A stretch of DNA of 45,519 nucleotides, taken from assembly GCA_009694025.1 (NCBI GenBank), contig SHVZ01000018.1, forward strand, positions 1-45,519, written 5' to 3'. Source of the DNA: Alphaproteobacteria bacterium. Lineage in GTDB: Bacteria; Pseudomonadota; Alphaproteobacteria; SHVZ01. This document shows, piece by piece, positions 17,372 through 26,096 of this stretch (within the stretch, counting starts at the first letter, position 1; each line of letters begins with the position of its first letter). The translations under genes were made by a program, and so were the position numbers. The notes under the pieces are model-generated. The model did no database searches. It saw only the letters and a list, made by a program, of their open reading frames with translations, and had not been told where the DNA came from.

Positions 17372-17920
17372 ATGGACAGATGGACGGTGATCGATCGCAA
17401 GGAGGTCTATGCCGATCCGCCGCGGCTGCGCATCCACGCAGAGACCGTGCGGCTGCCGACCGGCCAGGTGATCTCGGGCTTCCACCAGGTCGAGCTGGTG
17501 GACTACGCCTCCATGGTCGTCGAACGCGAGGACGGCCGCTTCATCCTGATCCGCCAATACAAGCACGGGCTCCGCGATGTCAGCCTGACCTCGCCCGCCG
17601 GCGGCCTCAATCCGGGCGAGGATCCGCTGAAGGCGGCCAAGCGCGAGCTCTTGGAGGAGACCGGCCACGAGGCAAGCGGCTGGACCAAGCTGGTCGAGGT
17701 GGTGACGCACGCGAACCAGCGCTGTTGCGTCGGCCACATCTTCCACGCCTCGGGTGCGCGCCAAGTGGCCGAGCCCGATTCCGGCGACCTCGAGGAGCAG
17801 GAGTTGGTCTATCTGACACGGGAGGAAGCAATCGCCGCCATCCGCAACGGCGAGGTCCGGATCGCGAGCGCGCTCGCCGCCTTCTCGCTGGTGCTCGGCG
17901 GCATCCTGCCGGTGCGGTGA
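17372..17920 (+). CDS. Nudix hydrolase (ADP-ribose pyrophosphatase-like)
   Basis: 182 aa. A perfect Nudix box (G-x5-E-x7-REU-x-EE-x-GU) lies at 77-99 (GGLNPGEDPLKAAK then RELLEETGH), with E92, E95 and E96 as metal ligands. The N-terminal half (VELVDYASMVVERED, ILIRQYKHGLRDV) resembles ADP-ribose/ADP-sugar pyrophosphatases. Likely cleans up nucleotide sugars in the cytoplasm. Divergent from the MFS gene and next to nucleoside-salvage genes. Confidence 0.85.
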   Translation: MDRWTVIDRKEVYADPPRLRIHAETVRLPTGQVISGFHQVELVDYASMVVEREDGRFILIRQYKHGLRDVSLTSPAGGLNPGEDPLKAAKRELLEETGHEASGWTKLVEVVTHANQRCCVGHIFHASGARQVAEPDSGDLEEQELVYLTREEAIAAIRNGEVRIASALAAFSLVLGGILPVR

Positions 17921-17924
17921 TCGG

Positions 17925-18719
17925 CTAGCTGTTCGGCCGCCCGAGATACATCCGCTGCTGGGGGATTGCGCCGATCTTCGACGTCGCGGTCTTCCTGGCG
18001 ACGAAGAGATTCATCGCGAAGTCGTTCGGCTGCATGGAATGGAACTCCCGCCCCGCCTGATCGGCATCCATCGGGATGAACGCCTGCACGGGATCGGCCC
18101 AGTCCTTGAACATGTTGACCTGGTACTTCTCGACGGCGAAGCCGTTGGCCGCGTAGCGGTCGAAATAGAAGGTCGGCGCGAACTGGTAGAAACCATGGTT
18201 CATGTGGTTGTTGCTAGGCGTGTGGTGGACCACGGCGCCGCCGACCTTGAGGAACCGGTTGATGTGCGACATCACGTTCGGAGTATGGAATATGTGCTCG
18301 CTGGTGCCGAGGTCGAACACGACGTCGGCGACGCCGACTAGGTCGTCCGGCGTCCGCGGGTCGTTGAGGTCGAGGCGATAGATGCCGTCGCCTGCCTCAA
18401 AATACTCGAGCTCGGTCACCGCCGAGAACCCGAGCATGCGGAAAAAGACGCGGCTGACCATGGGCACGGTCGGGTCCTCAGACGCCTCGGCGGCCGTCGG
18501 CGCATATCGGAAGTCGTAACCCACCTCGCGCGCCGCATGCTGGAGCATCGGCAGGCTGAAGCGCAGGAGATAGCGGCTGAGCGTGATCGCCCGGCCGTTG
18601 AAGCGCATCTCCGCGCCGACCGTCATGAGCTGCCTAGCCAAGGCGACGCTGATGACCATGCCGCTCAGTACCCCGACATGACCGCCCGTGCCAGTGTCAT
18701 CTCGGCCCGAGAGGATCAC
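17925..18719 (-). CDS. Putative SAM-dependent methyltransferase-like protein
   Basis: 264 aa if it starts at GTG 18719, which overlaps the upstream stop by 4 bases (GTGA). The middle looks like a class I methyltransferase core: VADVVFDLGTSEHIFHTPNV, followed by MSHINRFLKVGGAVVHHTPS, the usual layout of 'D-G-x-x-E-H' plus 'hh-R-hLKPGG' in such enzymes. The classical glycine motif I is not obvious in the N-terminus, so SAM binding is inferred. Co-transcribed with the phosphoribosyltransferase gene. The target is unknown; similar sequences occur in polysaccharide gene clusters. Confidence 0.6.
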   Translation of the reverse strand: MILSGRDDTGTGGHVGVLSGMVISVALARQLMTVGAEMRFNGRAITLSRYLLRFSLPMLQHAAREVGYDFRYAPTAAEASEDPTVPMVSRVFFRMLGFSAVTELEYFEAGDGIYRLDLNDPRTPDDLVGVADVVFDLGTSEHIFHTPNVMSHINRFLKVGGAVVHHTPSNNHMNHGFYQFAPTFYFDRYAANGFAVEKYQVNMFKDWADPVQAFIPMDADQAGREFHSMQPNDFAMNLFVARKTATSKIGAIPQQRMYLGRPNS

Positions 18720-19447
18720 AGCGCCTCCTCCGCGAGCGGCGCCCAACCGCCCTCGACGGGCCCGAACAGGGGCGTGTCGAAGACTCCGAGCACGCGCTCG
18801 GGCCATCCCTGCCCAAGGCGCGCGAAGGCCGGGACCCAGCGCCGGCTCTGGCGCATGGCGACGATGACTGCCAGCGGCTCGGCGCCGAGGCGCTGGAGAA
18901 ACGGGACGGCCGCCGCCGCGGTCGCCCCGCCGGAGACCGCGTCGTCGATCACCAGCACCCGGCGGCCGGCGATCTGCGGCACCAGCCGCGGATCGATGTA
19001 CATCTTCTTCTCGTCGCCGGGCGAGGTAACCGAGCGGACGGGCACGCCGAGATCCTCTCGGTACCAGAACTTCCGTGAATAGCCCAAGGCGACGTAGCGC
19101 GGGTGGCCGAGGGCGCGGGCGACACCCCGGGCGAGGCCGAGTCCGAGGGTCGGCAGGCCGACGACGACATCGGCGACGAAGGGAAACGCCAGCTCGGCCA
19201 TCGCCGAGATCAGCGCCTCCTCGACGGCGAAGCTCGCCTGGTTGACGGTCAGGGAAGCCGTCGCCTTCCGGCCGCCGAGGCTGGGCGGCCAGCGCAGCGG
19301 CAGCACCAGCCAGCGCCCGTCGGGCAGCTTGACCGGGTATGACGTGGTGTAAGGAGGCTTGACCGGCGGCGGGCCCTTGGGGACCAGCACCTGCCAATAG
19401 AGCCGCGTGTCCTCGGGGAAGTCGCTGGATGCATCGATGCCCGTCAT
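18716..19447 (-). CDS. Phosphoribosyltransferase
   Basis: 243 aa from ATG 19447 (upstream in-frame sequence is shadow of the divergent nucleoside hydrolase gene). The PRPP-binding signature RVLVIDDAVSGGAT lies at 163-176, after a core with FVADVVVGLPTLGLGLARGV; these are the marks of type I purine/pyrimidine phosphoribosyltransferases. It would convert a free base and PRPP to a nucleotide. Divergent from the nucleoside hydrolase by only 52 bases, so the two may share control and form a salvage pair (hydrolase frees the base, this enzyme captures it). Confidence 0.75.
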   Translation of the reverse strand: MTGIDASSDFPEDTRLYWQVLVPKGPPPVKPPYTTSYPVKLPDGRWLVLPLRWPPSLGGRKATASLTVNQASFAVEEALISAMAELAFPFVADVVVGLPTLGLGLARGVARALGHPRYVALGYSRKFWYREDLGVPVRSVTSPGDEKKMYIDPRLVPQIAGRRVLVIDDAVSGGATAAAAVPFLQRLGAEPLAVIVAMRQSRRWVPAFARLGQGWPERVLGVFDTPLFGPVEGGWAPLAEEAL

Positions 19448-19499
19448 TGAGTAAAGTCCCCGGCCTTCGTCGTCCGACCATGATGCCTCGCCGCGCCCG

Positions 19500-20426
19500 A
19501 TGAGCAAACGCAAGATCATCCTCGACTGCGATCCCGGCCAGGACGACGCCATCGCCATCCTGCTGGCGCTGGCCTCGTCGGAGATCGATCTGCTGAGCCT
19601 GACCGCGGTCGCCGGCAATGTCGGCCTCGAACGGACGGAGTGGAACGCGCGTGCGGTGGTCGAGCTCGCCGGGGCGACCACCCCGGTCCATGCCGGCTGC
19701 CCGCGCCCGCTGGTCCGCGCGCCCGTGCACGCCGCCCACATCCACGGCGAGACCGGCATCGCCGGAGCGACGCTGACGCCGCCGCGTCGGCCGCTCGCCG
19801 CCGGCCACGCGGTCGACCACATCCGCGACACGCTACGCGCTCACGCGCCCGGCGAGATCACGCTGGTCGCCATCGGCCCGCTGACCAACCTCGCCTGCGC
19901 CCTGGTCCAGGCGCCGGACATCGCCGGCCGCGTGCGCGAGATCGTGCTGATGGGGGGTGCCATCGGCCTCGGCAACACCACGCCGGCCGCCGAATTCAAC
20001 ATCTACGCCGATCCTCACGCCGCCGCCGTCGTCTTCAACTCGGGCGCGCCCATCGTCATGGTGCCGCTCGACTTGACCCATCAGGTGCTGGCGACCTCGG
20101 AGCGGATCGGGGCCGTCCGCGCGCTCGGCAACGAGGCCGGGCGCCAGGTCGCCGCCATCCTCGATGCCTATCCCAAGCACACCCATTTCGGCAGCGACGG
20201 CGGCCCGCTGCACGATCCCTGCGCCGTCGCGTGGCTGCTTTGGCCAGAGCTGATGGGCGGCAAGGAGTGCCGCGTCGACATAGAAACCGAGGGCGCCCAT
20301 TCTCTCGGCCGCACCTTGGTCGAATGGCGACGCCAGAAGCGCCCGGCCAATGCCCGCGTGCTCGATACGGTCGACGCCGATACCCTCTTCCGGCGGCTCA
20401 CCGAGCGCCTCGCGCGGCTGCCCTAG
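19500..20426 (+). CDS. Inosine/uridine-preferring nucleoside hydrolase family protein
   Basis: 308 aa. Calcium and ribose-binding aspartates are in DCDPGQDDA (D9, D15, D16), with the remaining family signatures VAIGPLTNLACAL, IVLMGGAIGLGNTTPAAEFN (asparagine that contacts ribose) and the C-terminal PLHDPCAVAWLL with HDP. Cleaves the N-glycosidic bond of ribonucleosides to ribose and base. Cytoplasmic, no signal peptide. Divergent from the phosphoribosyltransferase; convergent with the lipoprotein gene (27-base gap). Confidence 0.92.
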   Translation: MSKRKIILDCDPGQDDAIAILLALASSEIDLLSLTAVAGNVGLERTEWNARAVVELAGATTPVHAGCPRPLVRAPVHAAHIHGETGIAGATLTPPRRPLAAGHAVDHIRDTLRAHAPGEITLVAIGPLTNLACALVQAPDIAGRVREIVLMGGAIGLGNTTPAAEFNIYADPHAAAVVFNSGAPIVMVPLDLTHQVLATSERIGAVRALGNEAGRQVAAILDAYPKHTHFGSDGGPLHDPCAVAWLLWPELMGGKECRVDIETEGAHSLGRTLVEWRRQKRPANARVLDTVDADTLFRRLTERLARLP

Positions 20427-20453
20427 CAGGCCCTGGCTCGTAAGGTGAACGTC

Positions 20454-22163
20454 TTATCTGCCGCGGATTGAAACGCTTCGTGTCTGCGTCGGCGCGCTGC
20501 GAGCGGCGCTTAGGGCCTTGGCTCGGTCGGCCAGGATGTCCTTGCGGATGTCGGCGACTGTCGGCAGCGGCCGCCAGTCCGTCTTCGGCGACGACAACTC
20601 GGCCAGGATCGTTGAAAGCTGCACCTCCATCGGCCTCGTCTCGAAGGCAACGACCTTATCCTCGCCATCGGTCCGCACGGCATGCAGCACCCGATAGCGA
20701 TCGTGATCATGCAACCCCTCGGCGACGACGAGCTGCTTCGCTTCGCTCAGCACGATGGTGCCTTGGCCCAAGACGCGGTTGGCCCGGTCGATCAGGTAGT
20801 AGCCGAGCGTACCGGACCGGGTGACGTCGACCGACGCATTGGCAAAGCTGTAGGGCGCATACGTCGGCACGGGGATCCTGGCGGGCGTCGATTCGAGCCG
20901 GGCACGCGCGGCCGCGACCTCCGCCTCAGCCTGCCAGGTGGAGAGCCCCGCAACGAGGCCGACACCAATGCAACCGACTCCGCCACCGCACCGCGCTTCG
21001 GCATGATCGGCGCGACGACTGATGTCACGATACTCGCGCTCGGCGCGGCGCAGATCGGCCCTGGCGATGATGAACTGCGGGTTGTCGTCGTGCCGGACAT
21101 TTTTCTGATACTCCGACTGGACCATTTCCCTGCCGGTGACGCGACGCTCGCTCCAAGCCGGCCCGCCATCGACGAGGAGGAGGAGGAAATCGGCTTTGCG
21201 GTCGAGCGCATTCTCTAAACTTGCCGTTTCGATGGCGAACGGCGGGTCGGTGGCGGCGCCGACGGGGAACGTCGCCGGTGCCTCGCCGGTCGACCTCCGC
21301 TGCGCGATCTCGATGACGGCAAGGCGATCCTCGGTAACGCCCCTGAGCGGAAGCTTCGCCGACCTGGTCGCGGCCAGCGCGGCCGTGATGGCGTCGATGC
21401 CTCGTCCCTGCACGCCGGCGAGCGACGCCCGATAGTGCAGCCGGCCGAGCGCTTCGAATCCGTTTTCGTCGAGGGCTTTCTCGTAGCGGTCGCGGAACGC
21501 GACGATGGCGGCCGGCGTCGCATTCGCAAGCCCCGCCGACCACGCCTCGCGCACCTCCGTCAGGACCGCCATGGGCTCCAGAGGCACCGGATAGGCAGAG
21601 AAGAACGTCTCGTCGTCGTGACGGAAGCTCGCCTTGGCGCCGGCGCGGATCTTTGCGGCCGTCGCATCGAGCTTGGCGAGAAATCGGCGGTGGCGTTCGT
21701 CGGGCGCTCCGTCGGCCAGGAGGACCTTGTGTCCCTCGAGCTCGGCCTTCAGCGCGTCGGCATCGGCGATCACGGATCTGATCGCCGGCCAATTCGGCCG
21801 CGGGACGGGCCAGGCGATCGCCTCAAGCCGCTCGCGCTGCCGATCGAGGCGCGGCGCAAGATGGGCGGACAGCGCTGCATCGAGCGTGCGGGTCGCCTTG
21901 AGCGCGGCTGCGCGCTCGTTGCCGGAAAAGTACGCCGATTGGTGGGACCAGACCTGGCTTGCCTTCTCGACCTCCCCGGCCGCCAGCAGCTCGTCGACAT
22001 GATCAGCGGGCGAGAAGAACAGGTGGTAGCTCTTATCGAGCGGACCCTGCGTGACGAATGGGTTGCCGCCCGCCACCGATCCCCCGGAGCCGGTAGTCTG
22101 GCAAGCAGCAAGGGTGAAAGCCACGGCGGTCAGAAGAAGGCAACGTGAGAGATGCACTTCCAT
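20454..22163 (-). CDS. Large lipoprotein of unknown function
   Basis: 569 aa. The N-terminus is a lipoprotein signal (LLLTAVAFTLAAC, acylated Cys21), so it is probably anchored in the outer membrane facing the periplasm. ATG 22163 has GGGACGGAG directly upstream. The mature chain is mostly alpha-helical and charged (ERAAALKATRTLDAALSAHL, LRRAEREYRDISRRADHAEA), with a short Gly/Cys stretch (CGGGVGCIGVGLVAGLS) near its middle-to-end. I recognise no family. No enzyme motif seen. It stands alone between convergent and same-strand genes. Confidence 0.8.
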   Translation of the reverse strand: MEVHLSRCLLLTAVAFTLAACQTTGSGGSVAGGNPFVTQGPLDKSYHLFFSPADHVDELLAAGEVEKASQVWSHQSAYFSGNERAAALKATRTLDAALSAHLAPRLDRQRERLEAIAWPVPRPNWPAIRSVIADADALKAELEGHKVLLADGAPDERHRRFLAKLDATAAKIRAGAKASFRHDDETFFSAYPVPLEPMAVLTEVREAWSAGLANATPAAIVAFRDRYEKALDENGFEALGRLHYRASLAGVQGRGIDAITAALAATRSAKLPLRGVTEDRLAVIEIAQRRSTGEAPATFPVGAATDPPFAIETASLENALDRKADFLLLLVDGGPAWSERRVTGREMVQSEYQKNVRHDDNPQFIIARADLRRAEREYRDISRRADHAEARCGGGVGCIGVGLVAGLSTWQAEAEVAAARARLESTPARIPVPTYAPYSFANASVDVTRSGTLGYYLIDRANRVLGQGTIVLSEAKQLVVAEGLHDHDRYRVLHAVRTDGEDKVVAFETRPMEVQLSTILAELSSPKTDWRPLPTVADIRKDILADRAKALSAARSAPTQTRSVSIRGR

Positions 22164-22184
22164 CTCCGTCCCTTGATCGCGTCG

Positions 22185-22213
22185 ATATTCGCGTTTTGTT
22201 CCTATTCGCGCAA
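22185..22213 (-). promoter_or_regulatory. Possible sigma70-type promoter of the lipoprotein gene
   Basis: On the minus strand TTGCGC, a 17-base spacer and GAATAT stand about 20 bases upstream of the lipoprotein ATG. Reasonable spacing, weak boxes. Confidence 0.35.
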
Positions 22214-22317
22214 GGGGGATTGTTGCGAGGCTTACGCACCCCGCCGACCGCCCGCGACCGCCGGCTCGGCTCGCGTCCCCGCGCCGACCGGTTGGGTCGA
22301 TGAGATTGCCCCCCGCC

Positions 22318-24321
22318 TCAGCTCAGCGTCCGCACGTCGTGGCGCGGGCGGCCCCAGTCGCGGGCGGCATCGACGACCCTAGGCACGTCCTCCTCCAGCA
22401 TCAGCCGCTCGGCCACCAGCTTCCTTGCGGCCGCCTCGATGGCGCGGACGTAGCCGGCCTTGTCCCTGTAGCGGGCGAGGATCGACTTCCGGGGGTCGCC
22501 GGTCATCGCCTGTTCGGCGTCGGTCTCCGGCAGCGGGATGTAGCTGCCAGTGAAATTGTGGTTGGAGCCGTGGCCGCCGCCGCGGGCCCGCAAGTTCCAG
22601 CCGGTGTAGGTGCCGAGCGGCGCGTCGACCACCGGCATGCGCACACCGCCGAGATCATTGCCGTCGGCGTCCACCGCCGGCACCAGCACCGCATAAGTCT
22701 GATTGTGCAGCACCCGCGGCGGCTCGACCGAGAGGATGCCCTTGTCGAAGTCCGGTCCGTAGTCGAGCAGACGCAGCTCGCTCGGGCCCTTCGGCCGCAT
22801 CACGCCGGGGATCGCCGGGAACTGCTTCGCCCAAGCCTCCATGGGGACGAGCGTACCGTCGGCCCGGCGCGGCATCCGCGAGTCCGGCGGCGGCGTCCCA
22901 TCGGTCACCCAGCGGTCGAGGGCGTCGAGCGCCGCCCGGAACAAGGGCGAGGTCGAGACGACATTGACGTAGTTCTGGCATACCCCCTTGGTCGGCTTCT
23001 TCAATTGGGGATCGGCCATGTGCTGGGACGAAGCCCAGAGGAAGACGCGGACGCCGGGGGGCGGCGCCAAGTCGTTGCCCTGGGTGTCCGTGTGCACGAG
23101 CGAGCCCCGGCGCTGCCAGTATTCGGTCGCGGTCTGGGTGTGGATGACCAGGGGATCGGTCTTCGGACGCTTGAGGATGGCGTCGCGCTGGCCGGTGTTG
23201 TGGTCGGTGGCCTCGGCATAGGCGAAGGGAAAGCGATCGGCCGGGTTGTCGTGGTCTTCGTGCTGCTGACCGGCTGGCGTTACCGGGAGCGAGAAGCGGT
23301 GGTTGAACCATTGTTTGCCCGCGCCGGCGACGTGCGGCAGCACCCCGTCGAACACCTTCCGCTCCTGGCCGTCGTCGTTGAATCCGAGATAGACGAAATC
23401 GCGGATGGCGCGGCCGGTCTGCGAACGGCCCCAGCAATAGGCTTTCTCGATGCCGCGGAGCGGGTTCCGCTCGGAGGCGTCGTGGCGGAAGAAGCCGATC
23501 GCATCTCTGAGCATGGCGTGGCCGAGTCCGTGCACGCGTGGGTCTCTCGCCGTGTAGACGAGCTCGTAGATGAGGCCGGGCGCGAAGCCGTCGGCCAGAT
23601 AGATGTGCCGGTCGGAGGGCGCGATGCCGGTCTCGCCGCCGGCCCCGTCGAGACCCGCCCCGCCCTCGAGCCGGGCGAACTGCCAGCGCGACGGGTCGAT
23701 CTTGACCCTGGGATCGTTCGGATAGCGCCGGACGGTCAACGTCGCCTTGGCGGTATCGAGCGAGACGGTCGGGAAGCTCCGGGTCGAGGCCCTGCCGGAG
23801 AGCGGCAGGCAGTTGACCCCAAGATCGTCCAGCACGTACTCGGCCCTGACCGGGCCGGCGATCGGCTTGCCGGCGTCGGTCGCGACCGGCGTGTCCAGGA
23901 CGAAGCGGCCGTCGCCCGGGAGCAAGTCGCCCTCCCAGGCGATCCAGGCCATGGTATAGCCACGGCGGAACAGGAAGCCGTTGCCGGCGTCGGCGGCGCT
24001 CCGGGGTGTGTTGGTATGGACCGCGTCGTTGAAGAACTGGAGCGCACGGATGTTGCCGCGGTTGCCCCAGTCGTAGAACAGCCGGCGGTTGCCCCGGGAT
24101 ATGTCGACCGGCTTCAGGATGGTAAAGTCGGCGACGCACTCGACCAGGCCATCGGCTCCGCGTGGCGCCTTGTCGAGGTCGACGATCACGCGGTTGTGGG
24201 CGGCGGCCGGATCGACGGCGAGCCGGATCTTGCCGGCCAGGCGCTCGTAGGGTCCGGCATCGCCGAAAGGCGCCCCCTCTGCGAATGCCACGCGCTCGGC
24301 GGTTTCTAAGGTAATGCGCAC
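22318..24321 (-). CDS. Alpha/beta hydrolase-domain protein (PF20091-like)
   Basis: 667 aa from GTG 24321, chosen because AGAGG stands 7-8 bases upstream; sequence further upstream is shadow. The protein resembles the large alpha/beta-hydrolase-domain family (Abhydrolase_10): opening ITLETAERVAFAEGAPFGDA, GPYERLAGKIRLAVDP, then the nucleophile elbow CWGRSQTGRAIRDF with S300, and later HLA-type histidines (GGGHGSNHNFTGSYIPL). No signal peptide. The substrate is unknown; some relatives are esterases. Divergent from the binding-protein gene by 77 bases, which may link its substrate to uptake. Confidence 0.82.
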   Translation of the reverse strand: MRITLETAERVAFAEGAPFGDAGPYERLAGKIRLAVDPAAAHNRVIVDLDKAPRGADGLVECVADFTILKPVDISRGNRRLFYDWGNRGNIRALQFFNDAVHTNTPRSAADAGNGFLFRRGYTMAWIAWEGDLLPGDGRFVLDTPVATDAGKPIAGPVRAEYVLDDLGVNCLPLSGRASTRSFPTVSLDTAKATLTVRRYPNDPRVKIDPSRWQFARLEGGAGLDGAGGETGIAPSDRHIYLADGFAPGLIYELVYTARDPRVHGLGHAMLRDAIGFFRHDASERNPLRGIEKAYCWGRSQTGRAIRDFVYLGFNDDGQERKVFDGVLPHVAGAGKQWFNHRFSLPVTPAGQQHEDHDNPADRFPFAYAEATDHNTGQRDAILKRPKTDPLVIHTQTATEYWQRRGSLVHTDTQGNDLAPPPGVRVFLWASSQHMADPQLKKPTKGVCQNYVNVVSTSPLFRAALDALDRWVTDGTPPPDSRMPRRADGTLVPMEAWAKQFPAIPGVMRPKGPSELRLLDYGPDFDKGILSVEPPRVLHNQTYAVLVPAVDADGNDLGGVRMPVVDAPLGTYTGWNLRARGGGHGSNHNFTGSYIPLPETDAEQAMTGDPRKSILARYRDKAGYVRAIEAAARKLVAERLMLEEDVPRVVDAARDWGRPRHDVRTLS

Positions 24322-24398
24322 GGCGAACCTCTCAGGGTAGACTGGGTCATCGAAATGGCTTTCCAATAGTGAACGCAGGGAACCGGAGGAGCAACAGC

Positions 24399-25991
24399 AT
24401 GCGTATGAAAGACCTGACCCGTGGCGTCGCCGCGGCGGCACTGGCCCTGGGCCTCGCCGCGGGCACCGCGTCCGCGCAGAACGTCATCAAGCTCGCGGCC
24501 GAGTCGGACCTCAAGTCCCTCGACCCGATCTGGACCACCGCGGCGATCACCGCCGGCCACGGCTTCCTGATCTACGACCAGCTTTTCGCCCAGGACGTCA
24601 AGGGCGCCGTCAAGCCGCAGATGGTCGAGAGCTGGAAGACCAGCGCCGACGGCCTCACCTGGGTCTTCGTGCTCCGGCCCGGCCTCAAGTTCCATGACGG
24701 CACGCCGGTGACGGCCAAGGACGTGGCGCCCTCGATCAAGCGCTGGGGCGCACGCATCGCCGCCGGCCAGATCCTGATGACCCGCGTCTCCGACATCGTC
24801 GCCACCGACGAGCGGACCTTCGAGATCCGCCTCAAGGACAAGTTCGGGCCGCTGATCGAGATGCTCGGCGCCTCGGCCCAGCCCCTCGTCGTCATGCGCG
24901 AGAAGGAGGCGACGACCGACCCCTTCTCGCAGATCACCGAGGCCGTCGGCTCCGGCCCCTTCATCTTCGAGAAGGAGAAGTGGGTTCCCGGCGCCAAGGT
25001 CTCCTACAAGAAGAATCCGGCCTATGTGCCGCGTGCGGAGAAGCCGGACGGCTACACCGGCGGCAAGATCGTCAACGTCGACGGCGTCGAATGGACCTAT
25101 ATCCCGGATACCTCGACAGCGGTGCAGGCGCTGATCCGCGGCGAGGTCGACTTCTATGAATACGTGCCGACCGACATGATCCCGGTGCTGGAGAAAGAGA
25201 AGAACATCACCGTCAAGATCATCAACGTCGGTGGCTTCACCCCGATCCTGAGGCCCAACCATCTGGTGGCGCCGACCAATAACCCAAAGGTCCGCCAAGC
25301 GATGCTGCTCGCCATGAACCAGTCGGAGTCGCTGGCTGCCATGGTCGGCAACCGAAGCCTGGAGAAGGAATGCTGGGCGGTCTTCGCCTGCGGCTTCCCG
25401 CTCGAGACCAACGCCGGCGTCGGCGATTTCGGCAGGCCGAGCCCCGGCAACCTCGAGAAGGCAAAGGCGTTGCTAAAGGAAGCCGGCTACAACAACGAGC
25501 CGATCGTCCTGATGAACCCGACCGAGTTCCAGGTGATCGCGGCGATGACCGTGATGAGCGCCCAGCAGCTCAAGAACGCCGGCTTCAACGTCGACATGCA
25601 GAACATGGACTGGGGCACGCTGGTCACCCGCCGGACGGTCAAGGACGATCCCAAGACCAACAAGTCGGGTTGGCACGTCTTCCACACCTGGGGCGTCGGG
25701 CCGCTCTCGGCCGATCCGCTGACCAACAACACCGCCGCGACTCCCTGCGACGGCAAGAACTGGTTCGGCTGGCCCTGCGACGATCAACTCGAGACCATGC
25801 GCCAGAAGTTCATCTCGATCTCCGACATGGCGGAGCGGAAGAAGCTCGCGGACGACTTCCAGAAGCGCTTCTACGAGCAGGTGCCGTACATCCCGCTCGG
25901 CATGTTCTTCCAGAAGGCCGCCTGGCGGAACAACGTCGAAGGCATCCTCGACAACACCAAGGTCGTCTGGTGGAACGCCACCAAGAAGTAG
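24399..25991 (+). CDS. Dpp-type ABC transporter substrate-binding protein, orphan
   Basis: 530 aa periplasmic binding protein of SBP_bac_5 family (peptides, opines, nickel). ATG 24399 is set by CCGGAGGA 8 bases upstream. Signal peptide MRMKDLTRGVAAAALALGLA ending about residue 26 (ASA-QN). The family landmarks are clear: SLDPIWTTAAITAGHGFLIYD, TWVFVLRPGLKFHDGTPVTA (canonical 'FxLRxGvkFhDGtPvtA'), AYVPRAEKPDGYTGGK and VRQAMLLAMNQ. No permease or ATPase gene is adjacent. The closest matching transporter is the permease/ATPase operon 20 kb to the left, which lacks a binding protein. A strong terminator follows. Confidence 0.92.
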   Translation: MRMKDLTRGVAAAALALGLAAGTASAQNVIKLAAESDLKSLDPIWTTAAITAGHGFLIYDQLFAQDVKGAVKPQMVESWKTSADGLTWVFVLRPGLKFHDGTPVTAKDVAPSIKRWGARIAAGQILMTRVSDIVATDERTFEIRLKDKFGPLIEMLGASAQPLVVMREKEATTDPFSQITEAVGSGPFIFEKEKWVPGAKVSYKKNPAYVPRAEKPDGYTGGKIVNVDGVEWTYIPDTSTAVQALIRGEVDFYEYVPTDMIPVLEKEKNITVKIINVGGFTPILRPNHLVAPTNNPKVRQAMLLAMNQSESLAAMVGNRSLEKECWAVFACGFPLETNAGVGDFGRPSPGNLEKAKALLKEAGYNNEPIVLMNPTEFQVIAAMTVMSAQQLKNAGFNVDMQNMDWGTLVTRRTVKDDPKTNKSGWHVFHTWGVGPLSADPLTNNTAATPCDGKNWFGWPCDDQLETMRQKFISISDMAERKKLADDFQKRFYEQVPYIPLGMFFQKAAWRNNVEGILDNTKVVWWNATKK

Positions 25992-26019
25992 CCTGAACGG
26001 CTGAGTTCTTCGCCTACCG

Positions 26020-26047
26020 CCCCTTCCCCGCAGCCGCGGGGGAGGGG
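26020..26047 (+). terminator. Strong hairpin terminator after the binding-protein gene
   Basis: Two 12-base arms (CCCCTTCCCCGC and GCGGGGGAGGGG, one G-T pair) around an AGCC loop, followed by TTTCGCTTTT. It ends the transcript of the binding protein before the cyclodeaminase-like gene. Confidence 0.8.
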
Positions 26048-26096
26048 TTTCGCTTTTCCGGGCCGTAACACCCCTTCCCGGCCGAGGGAGCCCCCG

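Noticed and set aside
15817..17928. 703-codon open frame on the plus strand
   Set aside because: It covers the minus-strand MFS gene and then the Nudix gene in another frame. Its composition is Arg/Gly/Asp-rich with no domains, as expected for a shadow in GC-rich DNA.
18716..19831. Longer start of the phosphoribosyltransferase near 19831
   Set aside because: The extra N-terminus is the antisense of the nucleoside hydrolase gene; ATG 19447 gives a natural length.
22300..24309. 669-codon open frame on the plus strand
   Set aside because: Exactly opposite the alpha/beta hydrolase-domain gene, which has a nucleophile motif and a clear RBS. The plus frame has no family features.
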